Assembly (NCBI GenBank): GCA_051117315.1
Contig: JBNPEA010000056.1
Span: forward strand, 1 to 34,849
DNA from: Salinarimonas sp051117315
Lineage (GTDB): Bacteria > Pseudomonadota > Alphaproteobacteria > Rhizobiales > Beijerinckiaceae
Length of the DNA stretch: 34,849 nucleotides
Reading direction: 5' to 3'
This document shows positions 16,457 to 23,119 of the stretch, piece by piece; within the stretch, counting starts at the first letter, position 1; every line of letters starts with the position of its first letter. The position numbers and the translations under genes are program-made. The notes under the pieces are model-generated. The model was not told the DNA's origin and ran no database searches. It saw only the letters and a list, made by a program, of their open reading frames with translations.

Positions 16457-16667
16457 GGAGCGTCTCCTTCCGATCGGCGCAGTCGTCGATCCGTCACCCA
16501 TGGTAGCAGGCGCCGCGTCCTCGCGAAGCGATCGCGGTGCGCGCGGCCGGCGACGGACGCGACCGCCCAAGCTCAAGCGCCCGCACCGTCAGCGTTTCGT
16601 CAGCGAAGCCTAGGTAGTCCTCCCGATGACCCGCGGCCGCCGCGCCGCTTCGCAGAGGAGAAAGAGG

Positions 16668-16805
16668 ATGCCGGACGGACCCCGTTTCGACGCCGCGCGC
16701 ACGCGAGACTGGTTGCGGCGGGAGGTCGAGATCCGCGTACCGCGGCTGTGGCTCGTGGTCGGCGGCGTGCTCGTCGCCGCCCTCGCCCTCGTCGCGCTCG
16801 ATTGA
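16668..16805 (+). CDS. Small single-pass membrane protein (45 aa)
   Basis: A 45-residue frame with a charged N-terminal half (MPDGPRFDAARTRDWLRREVE) and one C-terminal hydrophobic helix of about 19 residues (LWLVVGGVLVAALALVAL) ending in Asp. The ribosome site is excellent (AGAGGAGAAAGAGG before the ATG). It lies in the 211-base divergent gap after ggt and converges on the DUF1223 gene with 18 bases between. No family recognised. The predicted topology is N-terminus in the cytoplasm. It is too short for most automatic gene callers. Confidence 0.6.
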   Translation: MPDGPRFDAARTRDWLRREVEIRVPRLWLVVGGVLVAALALVALD

Positions 16806-16823
16806 CGGGTGGCGGCGTGCGCC

Positions 16824-17576
16824 TCAGCGCGCGTCGCTGCGGCCGGCGCCGACGATCGGGCCTGGATCCGTGCCGTGGCGCGTCTGCACGAGGACCACGT
16901 GGAAGTCGCCGTGTCCCGCCAGGGCGTGCCGCCAGGTGCGCGCCTCGCCGGTCCAGGTGCCGACCTTCGTCATGCCGCGCACGACGTTCGCGTAGGTGGC
17001 GCGGCGGCCGGAGTTCTCGCCGCGCGCGATGGCGACCTCCTCCTCGCGATCGACGGCGAGGAGCCAGACGTCCGCGGGTTCGCCGACCTCGCCGCCGACC
17101 CTCGCGCCGACGCGGATCTCGGCCTCGCCGGCGGCGACCTCGACGGAGACGGGGATCGGCAGCCGCTCGCCCGAGGCGCGCACCTCCTCGCGGGCGCGGG
17201 CGAGCGCGTCGGCGACATCGGCGGGCTTCGATCCGATGCAGGCGAAGGTGCCGTTCACCACCATCTGCGGCGTGAACACCATGCGGTCGCCCCGCGCCTC
17301 GGCATAGCCGCGCTGACGCGCGGAGTGGGCGGGGTCGGCGAGCGTGTCGGCCCAGCCGAGATAGTCCCAGTAGTCGACCGGCAGCGTCAGCGCGAGGATG
17401 TCCGGGTTGCGCGCCATCTCGACGAGCGCCGCGTCCGCCGGCGGGCAGGAGGCGCAGCCCTGGCTGGTGAACAGCTCGACCACGGCGCGCGGCGCCGTCT
17501 GCGCGCCGCCGCCCGTCGGGATCATGCCCGCGGCGAGGAGGGCGCCGAGCGCCAGGAGGGCGGAGGAGGTCTTCAT
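16824..17576 (-). CDS. DUF1223 thioredoxin-fold secreted protein
   Basis: A 250-residue protein with a signal peptide (MKTSSALLALGALLAAGMIPTGGGA) followed at once by AVVELFTSQGCASCPPADAAL, the characteristic DUF1223 start with a CASC pair in the place of a thioredoxin active site. Later family stretches are LTLPVDYWDYLGWADTLA, MVFTPQMVVNG and a C-terminal domain with NVVRGMTKVGTW. It is probably a periplasmic thiol-redox protein; the substrate is unknown. It is monocistronic, facing the 45-residue membrane gene and divergent from the 2-oxoglutarate oxygenase gene. Confidence 0.9.
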   Translation of the reverse strand: MKTSSALLALGALLAAGMIPTGGGAQTAPRAVVELFTSQGCASCPPADAALVEMARNPDILALTLPVDYWDYLGWADTLADPAHSARQRGYAEARGDRMVFTPQMVVNGTFACIGSKPADVADALARAREEVRASGERLPIPVSVEVAAGEAEIRVGARVGGEVGEPADVWLLAVDREEEVAIARGENSGRRATYANVVRGMTKVGTWTGEARTWRHALAGHGDFHVVLVQTRHGTDPGPIVGAGRSDAR

Positions 17577-17630
17577 CGCTCCGTTAAAGCACGGACCCGG
17601 TCAACGGCGAATTCACGTTGCCTTGAGGCC

Positions 17631-17656
17631 CCGCGTGATGAACGCGATTCACGCGG
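17631..17656. promoter_or_regulatory. 8-bp inverted repeat with 10-base spacer, candidate operator
   Basis: CCGCGTGA (17631-17638), ten bases, TCACGCGG (17649-17656), a perfect dyad in the divergent gap between the DUF1223 gene and the oxygenase gene. TTCACG-like elements recur either side (near 17611 and 17668). The arm length and spacing equal those of the dyad beside the LysR gene at 20296-20321, though the sequence differs. Confidence 0.4.
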
Positions 17657-17733
17657 CCATGATGCTTTTCACGTCTAGAGCTGAAACTAAAGCGTGTATC
17701 CTGCGGGCTCGATCGAGGGCGGGAGCGCACCAC

Positions 17734-18504
17734 ATGATCCCGGACGAAAACGACATCGTCTTCAGCATGGATCGCGACGCGATCATCGGCGCGCCGAGTC
17801 ATCATCAGGTCTCCAATCTCGGGGTCGTCCAGTTTCGGAACGACTACGACCCCGAGCTCCTGCGGACGATCTCGCGCAAGGCCGCTGCTCTGAAGGCGAG
17901 CCTGGCGGAGAAGCGCCACCTCAACCTCAACTTCATCCGCGGCGCCCATCGCGCCATCCCCGAGATCCGCGACCTCGTTCACTGGCCCGGTCGGCTGGAG
18001 CGGCTGGAGGCGCTCGCGCGCACGCGCCTCGAGGTCTATCCCCTCTCGGTGATCTCGACCATCGTCACCTTCGCGAGCGTGCGCCCGGAAGACGGCACGA
18101 TCGATTGGCACGCCGACGGCATCCCCGTGACGGAGCTGATTCCCCTCGAGATCGAGGACCTGGACGGCGGCGAGCTCGAACTCTACCGCGGCCACGCCGA
18201 CGAGGGGCTCGCACGCGTCGCCCGGGGCGAGACGGTCCCCGAGGAGCGGATCGTGCGCGTGCGGCACGAACTCGGCTGCAGCGTGCTCGGCCAGCTCATG
18301 CGCCTGATGCACGGCGTCCGCCGCATCCGCCGCGGCCGGCGCGTCACGTTGAACCTGAACCTGCGCTCGGCGGAGCGTCCCTACATCGACGACAACACGA
18401 TGTGCTATCTCGGCGCCGACAATCCGGATTTTGCATGGCAGGAGGAATACATCCGCGATTTGCGCGAGCGCGTGCTGCCCGCCTACCTGAGCCACGCGCC
18501 GTGA
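17734..18504 (+). CDS. Orphan Fe(II)/2-oxoglutarate-dependent oxygenase-like protein
   Basis: A 256-residue protein with the facial-triad pattern of the double-stranded beta-helix oxygenases: His126 and Asp128 in TIDWHADGIP, His193 in LMRLMHGVRRI, and Arg203 in GRRVTLNLNLR, ten residues after the distal His, where 2-oxoglutarate would be held. In between, ELIPLEIEDLDGGELELYRG reads as the core strands. Aspartate is present, so it looks like a hydroxylase and not a halogenase. The substrate is unknown. The frame runs open from 17398; the ATG at 17734 is chosen because upstream codons overlap the DUF1223 gene and the similarity-like region starts here. The upstream 150 bases are AT-richer and contain a dyad. 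Confidence 0.65.
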   Translation: MIPDENDIVFSMDRDAIIGAPSHHQVSNLGVVQFRNDYDPELLRTISRKAAALKASLAEKRHLNLNFIRGAHRAIPEIRDLVHWPGRLERLEALARTRLEVYPLSVISTIVTFASVRPEDGTIDWHADGIPVTELIPLEIEDLDGGELELYRGHADEGLARVARGETVPEERIVRVRHELGCSVLGQLMRLMHGVRRIRRGRRVTLNLNLRSAERPYIDDNTMCYLGADNPDFAWQEEYIRDLRERVLPAYLSHAP

Positions 18505-18603
18505 GCGACGGCATCGCCCTCGGGTTCGTGCTCCTGGAGACGGACGAAGGCGGCGAGGCCGAGATCCGGGCGCAGGTGCCCGCGCGCTCGCGGCCGTCCG
18601 GGG

Positions 18604-19278
18604 TCAGGCGAGCGGCATGAACGTCTCCTCGCCCGGCCCGGCCGCCGCCCGCTCGCGTGCCGCCCATCGGCCCGCGAGCGGGCCGCCGAGCACGTCCTCG
18701 GGTGGGGCCGCCGACACGTCGGTGGCGGGCCGGTAGCGTATCACCTCGATGCTGGCCCGAGGCGTCGCCCAGGCGGCGACCAGCCTGCGCCCGAAGAGCA
18801 GGCCGACGCCTTCGTAGAGCGTCTCCCGCGCCGTCCGCCAGGCGAGGAGCCGCACGTCCCCCACCCGCACGAGCTCCTTCACGAGCGGATCGAAGCGTGC
18901 GCTCGCGGAGGCGTACTCGGCCCGGTAGAGCCCCTCCAGCGTGTCGCGGGGCCCGTCTGTGGAGAGGCCCTCGCCGAGGCGCCCGGCCAGCTCCGGATGA
19001 TACCAGCGCGCGGGCATGTCGCCGTCCTCGCGGATCGCGTAGGCGACCACCCCGGCGCTGGGCTCCGCGAGGCGCGAGCGCGCGGCCACGACGACGCCCT
19101 CGTGCACGAACGCGACGCCATGGAGCGCCACGGTGCCGTCCGGCCCCCGGCGCAGCCAGCGTGCGCGAAAGGCCTCGCCGTCCGGCGTGACGGTCAGCTC
19201 GCCTCCGTAGGGGCGCCCGTCCGGATCGCGGCCGTCGATCCGCCCCCGGCGGACCGCGTCCGTCGCCGTCTCAGCCAT
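18604..19278 (-). CDS. Uncharacterised protein in an EamA operon
   Basis: A 224-residue soluble protein with no signal peptide or membrane helix. The N-terminal part (GRDPDGRPYGGELTVTPDGEAFRARWLRR) reads like a beta-rich domain of repeated Gly/Trp turns, followed by RSRLAEPSAGVVAYAIRED and a second related stretch (LYEGVGLLFGRRLVAAWATP). I do not recognise a family. Its start overlaps the stop of the EamA gene by 8 bases, so the two are translationally coupled. It converges on the oxygenase gene, with 99 bases between the stops. Confidence 0.8.
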   Translation of the reverse strand: MAETATDAVRRGRIDGRDPDGRPYGGELTVTPDGEAFRARWLRRGPDGTVALHGVAFVHEGVVVAARSRLAEPSAGVVAYAIREDGDMPARWYHPELAGRLGEGLSTDGPRDTLEGLYRAEYASASARFDPLVKELVRVGDVRLLAWRTARETLYEGVGLLFGRRLVAAWATPRASIEVIRYRPATDVSAAPPEDVLGGPLAGRWAARERAAAGPGEETFMPLA

Positions 19279-20245
19279 GCGGCTCTCCCTTCGCCGTGCG
19301 GCGCCCGACACGCGTATCGCCGAGGTTGACGAGCGCGATTCCCACGACGATCCCGGCGAGACCGGCAACCAGGGACGGGGTCAGCGCCTCGCCGAGAACG
19401 GCGGCGGAGAACAGCACCCCCGCCACCGGCACGCCCAGGAAGCCCATCGAGGCCTCGATGGACGGCAGGTCCCGCGCCACGACGAGCGCCGCCCAGAAGC
19501 AGAAGCCGGACGCGATCGGGCCATTGAAGCCGAGGACGAGGGCGAGCTCGAGCGACCAGCGCACGTCGTCCGCGCTCTCGAGCAGGAGCGCGGGAACGAG
19601 GAGCACGCCCGCGGCCACGAGGAGCTGCCACGGCGTGAGCTGCAGCGGCGTGCGCACCAGGGCCCGTCCGCGCGCCACCAGGATCGCCGCCGCCCAGGTT
19701 CCCGCCGCGACCATCAGGAGCGCGTTCGCGATCACGACCTCGCGCGCCGACCAGTCGAGCGCGGCGGGATTGAAGAGGACGAGGACGCCGACGAGCCCGA
19801 CGGCGAGGCCCAGGGCCTTCGACGGGGTGACCCGCTCGCCGAGGACGAGGATCGCCACGGGGACGATCCACAGCGTCGTCGTGAAGGAGAGGACGGCGCT
19901 GCGCCCGGCCTCGACGTGCTGGAGGGCGAGGTTCATCAGCGCGATCGGCGCCGCCATGTGGAGCAGTCCCTCGCTGAGCACGACCGGCATGTCGCGCCGG
20001 GTCGGTGCAGCCAGGCGACCGGTGGCGGCCAGCAGCGCGAACAGGGTCATCGCGCCGATCGCCATGCGCGCGGCCCCGAAGGCGAGCGGCGGGATCGAGT
20101 CGAGGCCGATCTTCATGATCGGCCAGTTGGCGCCCCACAGGAGGATGACGAGAACGAGCAGGAGATAGGCGGTCGCGACCCGCCTGCGTCCGCCGCGCTC
20201 GTGGAGGCCATCGCGCGCCGCCCCATGATCGATCGGTCCGCCCAC
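19271..20245 (-). CDS. EamA/DMT family exporter
   Basis: A 324-residue transporter with ten hydrophobic helices in two EamA repeats (from YLLLVLVILLWGANWPIMKIG; second from VVIANALLMVAAGTWAAAILVARG). It starts at GTG 20245, the only start codon before the first helix; the leading 25 residues are polar. It is divergent from a LysR gene, with a dyad between them, and is followed by the coupled unknown gene. The layout of regulator, exporter and partner suggests substrate-inducible export of a metabolite or amino acid, as with LysR-controlled EamA pairs elsewhere. The substrate is not predictable from sequence. Confidence 0.9.
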   Translation of the reverse strand: MGGPIDHGAARDGLHERGGRRRVATAYLLLVLVILLWGANWPIMKIGLDSIPPLAFGAARMAIGAMTLFALLAATGRLAAPTRRDMPVVLSEGLLHMAAPIALMNLALQHVEAGRSAVLSFTTTLWIVPVAILVLGERVTPSKALGLAVGLVGVLVLFNPAALDWSAREVVIANALLMVAAGTWAAAILVARGRALVRTPLQLTPWQLLVAAGVLLVPALLLESADDVRWSLELALVLGFNGPIASGFCFWAALVVARDLPSIEASMGFLGVPVAGVLFSAAVLGEALTPSLVAGLAGIVVGIALVNLGDTRVGRRTAKGEPHG

Positions 20246-20295
20246 GTGCTCCCCGCCGGTTCAGGCCCCGAAGGTGGAGGCACGCAACCGGGTAG

Positions 20296-20321
20296 CGCGT
20301 TGCCCGGAGACCCGCAACGCG
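20296..20321. promoter_or_regulatory. LysR-type operator between exporter and regulator genes
   Basis: CGCGTTGC (20296-20303), ten bases, GCAACGCG (20314-20321), a perfect 8-bp dyad containing TTGC-N10-GCAA, which fits the T-N11-A LysR box. It lies 17 bases before the LysR ATG, as expected for autoregulation plus control of the divergent EamA operon. A further GCAAC half-site is at about 20284. Confidence 0.6.
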
Positions 20322-20338
20322 ATAAGCTTCATGCCACG

Positions 20339-21283
20339 ATGAAGCGAATTCACGCGCCGACGGCCGTCTCCACGGACGGCCGGGTCCTGCCGCCGCTGAA
20401 GGCCCTTCGCGCCTTCGAGGCGGCCGCCCGCAACGACAGCTTCGCGCGAGCCGCCGCGGAGCTCAACGTCACGCCCTCCGCGATCAGCCACCAGATCCGG
20501 CAGCTCGAGGCGTGGCTCGGCGTGGCGCTGTTCGAGAGCGGCCCGCCGCCGCGCACGCTCACCGCCGACGGCGCGGCCTACCACGCCGAGATCGGCACGC
20601 TGTTCGACGCTGTGGCGCGGGCAACGGCGACGCTGCACCGCAAGGGTGCCGGCGCGGACATGCTGACGATCGCCACCATGCAGTCCTTCGCGTCGCGCTG
20701 GCTCCTCCCCCGATTGGGCGACCTGCGGGCCCATCATCCCGACCTCGACGTGCGTATCGTCACGCAGGACGCGTTCGTCGATCTCGGTCGCGGACGTGTC
20801 GACATCGCCATCCGCTACGGCGACGGCGGCTGGCCCGGGCTGTGCAGCGAGGTGCTGTTCGAGGATCGCGTCGTCGCGGTCTGCGCGCCGGCGCTGGCGC
20901 AGGCGGCAGCGCCGTCCGGCGGCCCGGTGGATCTCGCGCGGCTCACGCTGCTGCACGATGCCGGCGGTCCCGGCTGGCGCGCGGCGCTCGAGGCGGCGGG
21001 GGATGCGGCGCGCCGGACGGACCCCGATCGGGGCCTCGCCTTCAGCCACAGCGATCTCGCGATCCAGGCGGCGCTGGCGGGGGAAGGCGTCGCCCTGGCG
21101 AGCCTGCCGCTGGTTCTCGACGCCCTCGCCGACGGCCGGCTGCGCCGGTTGCTGGACATCGTGCTGCCGGGTCCCGGCGCCTATTACATCGCGTATCGAG
21201 CCGAGGCGCTCGCCCGGCCGTGCGTCGCCACCTTCCGCGCCTGGCTCCGCCGAGCCGGCGCGCCGACGGCGGAGACCGCCTGA
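20339..21283 (+). CDS. LysR family regulator, GcvA-like
   Basis: A 314-residue protein. The N-terminal winged helix-turn-helix is LPPLKALRAFEAAARNDSFARAAAELNVTPSAISHQIRQLEAWLGVALFE (about residues 17-67), with the SAISHQI recognition helix common to the GcvA branch. A type 2 periplasmic-binding effector domain follows (from MLTIATMQSFASRWLLPRLGDL to the end). It lies divergent from the EamA operon with a dyad in the 93-base gap, so it very likely controls that operon and itself. The ATG at 20339 gives a normal pre-HTH extension. Confidence 0.93.
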   Translation: MKRIHAPTAVSTDGRVLPPLKALRAFEAAARNDSFARAAAELNVTPSAISHQIRQLEAWLGVALFESGPPPRTLTADGAAYHAEIGTLFDAVARATATLHRKGAGADMLTIATMQSFASRWLLPRLGDLRAHHPDLDVRIVTQDAFVDLGRGRVDIAIRYGDGGWPGLCSEVLFEDRVVAVCAPALAQAAAPSGGPVDLARLTLLHDAGGPGWRAALEAAGDAARRTDPDRGLAFSHSDLAIQAALAGEGVALASLPLVLDALADGRLRRLLDIVLPGPGAYYIAYRAEALARPCVATFRAWLRRAGAPTAETA

Positions 21284-21299
21284 GCGGCGCGCCGCGCGC

Positions 21300-22238
21300 T
21301 CAGCGCGACCGTCCCGGCACCGGGCGCCAGCGGCGGTGCTGCCAGAGCCATTGCTCGGGATGCTCGCGCACCCAGCCCTCGACGACGTTCGTCATCGCCT
21401 GCATGGCGCCGGCGACGTCGATCTCGCCGGCCGCGTCCCGCGGCAGGTCGAGCGGCGGCGTGAGCTCGAGCCGGAAGCGGCCCTGCGGCAGACGGATCAC
21501 CCGCACGCCGTGGACGGGGCACTCGAAGCGCCTCGCGAACTTGCCCAGCACCGGGTTCGCCTTGGCGGGCATGCCGAGGAAAGTGACGTCGACGCCGCGG
21601 GTGAAGTGCTGGTCGACGAGCATGCCGAGGTGCCCGCCGCGATCGAGCACGCCGGCCATGGCGAAGGCGGCGCCCTGGCGCGCCGCCTCGAGCCCGCCCA
21701 TCGTCTGCGAGCGCACCTCCATCACCGCGCGCGCCACGGCGGCCGTGTTCGGCGCGCGGAAGACGGCGGTGGCGGAGAGGCCGTAGCGCTGGGCGCAGAT
21801 CGCCGGCAGCTCCCAATTGGCGAGATGCGCCGAGAAGATGATGCCCGGCAGCCCGTCGTCGCGCAGCGCCTCGAAATAGGGGATTCCCTCGACCTCGATG
21901 CGCCCGGCGGCGGGGTTCTCCGGGTCGAAGTCGAAGATCGTGTCGAGGTGGGCGTATTCCGCCGCGGTGCGCCCGAGATTGTCCCAGGCGCCGCGCACGA
22001 TGGCGCGGTGCTCCGCGGCGGATTTCTCGGGGAAGGCGGCCGCGACGTTGGCGAGCGCCGTGCGATGCGCCGGCACGAGCGGCCCCAGCGTGCGCGTGAG
22101 CGCGGCGCCGACGCGCGCGGCCCGGTCCGGCCCCAGCCGCCGGGCGAGGCCGAACACCGCCCGCACCGCGGCGACGCTCAGGCCTTCGAGGACGCGCCCG
22201 GAGAGCCGAGCCAGACGGAGACGGAAACCGGACACCAC
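21300..22238 (-). CDS. Lipid A biosynthesis-type acyltransferase (LpxL/HtrB family)
   Basis: A 312-residue membrane-associated acyltransferase. The catalytic HX4D/E motif is HLANWE in GIIFSAHLANWELPA. Other family stretches are AFRAPN-like VFRAPNTAAV, the GGHLGMLVDQHFTRGVDVTFLGMPAKAN segment, and the C-terminal EGWVREHPEQWLWQHRRW. Such enzymes add secondary acyl chains to lipid A at the inner membrane, or act as lysophospholipid acyltransferases. The exact acyl donor and acceptor cannot be read. It starts at GTG 22238, and a second GTG follows at once. It converges on the LysR gene, with 16 bases between stops. Upstream are two 12-bp direct repeats. Confidence 0.9.
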   Translation of the reverse strand: MVSGFRLRLARLSGRVLEGLSVAAVRAVFGLARRLGPDRAARVGAALTRTLGPLVPAHRTALANVAAAFPEKSAAEHRAIVRGAWDNLGRTAAEYAHLDTIFDFDPENPAAGRIEVEGIPYFEALRDDGLPGIIFSAHLANWELPAICAQRYGLSATAVFRAPNTAAVARAVMEVRSQTMGGLEAARQGAAFAMAGVLDRGGHLGMLVDQHFTRGVDVTFLGMPAKANPVLGKFARRFECPVHGVRVIRLPQGRFRLELTPPLDLPRDAAGEIDVAGAMQAMTNVVEGWVREHPEQWLWQHRRWRPVPGRSR

Positions 22239-22251
22239 GACCTGCTGGATT

Positions 22252-22287
22252 ATCGAGAGCGCGCCCGTTTGACCGATCGAGAGCGCG
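22252..22287. repeat. Two 12-bp direct repeats, 24 bases apart
   Basis: ATCGAGAGCGCG at 22252-22263 and 22276-22287, start-to-start 24 bases. They lie just upstream of the acyltransferase GTG and after the antitoxin gene. Possible regulator half-sites or a chance duplication at the edge of the inserted-looking toxin-antitoxin block. Confidence 0.5.
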
Positions 22288-22340
22288 GGGTCAAGCGAGG
22301 CGGCGGTGCCGGCGCTGCGGACCTGTGCGGTGCCGCGCGG

Positions 22341-22646
22341 TCAGGCGGCTGTCCGATGCGTTTCCTCGAGGAGCCTGCGAACGCTCGAAGGGTCGGTCCG
22401 GATGATCGTCAGGTAGGCACGCACGCCACCGATCGGACGAGAGCGCCCCTGCTCCCAGTCGCGGATCTGGTTGACCGTGAAACCGAACGAGGACGCGAAG
22501 TCTTCCTGCGACAGGCCGAGCGCGCCGCGGATCGCCTTCACGTCGATGTCGGCCGGCAGGTGGACGCGTGCAGGCTGCATCTCCCCGCGCGCGATCGCCG
22601 CGACCTCGTGCGCGGCATCGAGAAGCCGCTGTCCAGCCTTGCTCAT
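22341..22646 (-). CDS. XRE family antitoxin (HigA type)
   Basis: A 101-residue antitoxin with a C-terminal helix-turn-helix: VKAIRGALGLSQEDFASSFGFTVNQIRDWEQGRSRPIGGVRAYLTII (about residues 36-82). The QEDFA...WEQGR pattern is typical of HigA-like antitoxins paired with PF06296 RelE toxins. The N-terminal part carries the toxin-binding region. Its ATG overlaps the toxin stop by four bases (ATGA), so it is second in a toxin-first operon. It should bind the 18-bp inverted repeat at 23025-23074. GC content here is lower than in the neighbours, which suggests acquisition. Confidence 0.9.
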   Translation of the reverse strand: MSKAGQRLLDAAHEVAAIARGEMQPARVHLPADIDVKAIRGALGLSQEDFASSFGFTVNQIRDWEQGRSRPIGGVRAYLTIIRTDPSSVRRLLEETHRTAA

Positions 22647-23020
22647 CTCGACCTCTCCACAAGCTTCCGAAGCTTCTGACTTGCAAACGCCCGGTAATCA
22701 TCGGCAACGCTGCCGAGTATCTTGGCTAGGGCGTTGCATTCGCCTTTCGACAAAGTGATCTTCTCGCCTTTCGCATAGATATCCATCAGGAACACGGGGA
22801 CATCAACTGCAGCAAAGTAGAAAATCACGCGATAGCCACCACGCTTACCGCGGCCCGGCGGCGCATAGCGGAACTTGCGTGCGCCACCCGTTCCAGGAAT
22901 GAGGTCTCCGATCGTCGGGTGCCCGGAGACCAACGCCGCGATCTGCAGACGGTCGTCCTCGGACAGATCGACCTGCTCGGCGGCGCGCTTGAACGCGTTC
23001 GTCTCCAACACCGTTTGCAT
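22643..23020 (-). CDS. RelE/HigB family toxin
   Basis: A 125-residue toxin of the RelE-like PF06296 group. Family stretches are LSEDDRLQIAALVSGHPTIGDLIPGTGGARKFRYA, GRGKRGGYRVIFYF, FLMDIYAKGEKITLSKGECNAL. It would be a ribosome-dependent or free mRNA interferase. The frame is open to a GTG at 23041 that lies in the promoter-operator. The ATG at 23020 is preferred because the predicted transcript starts near 23044. Base composition is clearly poorer in GC than the flanking genes. It is followed by the coupled antitoxin. Confidence 0.9.
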   Translation of the reverse strand: MQTVLETNAFKRAAEQVDLSEDDRLQIAALVSGHPTIGDLIPGTGGARKFRYAPPGRGKRGGYRVIFYFAAVDVPVFLMDIYAKGEKITLSKGECNALAKILGSVADDYRAFASQKLRKLVERSR

Positions 23021-23024
23021 GATG

Positions 23025-23074
23025 GCGACTACGTAACTCACGGAGCCAGAGGAATACGTGAGTTACGTAGTCGC
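23025..23074. promoter_or_regulatory. Perfect 18-bp inverted repeat, operator of the RelE/XRE module
   Basis: Arms GCGACTACGTAACTCACG at 23025-23042 and its exact complement at 23057-23074, separated by 14 bases. The right arm overlaps the -35/-10 spacer of the module promoter; the left arm lies in the leader just before the toxin ATG. Each arm also contains a TACGTA palindrome. Likely bound by the XRE antitoxin or antitoxin-toxin complex. Confidence 0.8.
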
Positions 23075-23079
23075 GTCAA
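23051..23079 (-). promoter_or_regulatory. Promoter of the RelE/XRE toxin-antitoxin operon
   Basis: Minus strand TTGACG (23074-23079), exactly 17 bases, TATTCC (23051-23056). The spacer is almost wholly the right arm of the operator, so a bound repressor would block polymerase. The start is expected near 23044. Confidence 0.6.
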
Positions 23080-23119
23080 GCCGCTCCGAGCCGAAGCTGC
23101 CGCCCCGCGCCGCCGCCCG

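Noticed and set aside
17577..17733. Dyad at 17631-17656 considered as a terminator of the DUF1223 gene
   Set aside because: It lies upstream of that gene's start, in the divergent promoter gap, and lacks a U-run.
18501..18620. 39-codon plus-strand frame starting at a GTG that overlaps the oxygenase stop
   Set aside because: No hydrophobic or recognisable segment, and it runs into the convergent gene. The GTGA overlap alone is not enough.
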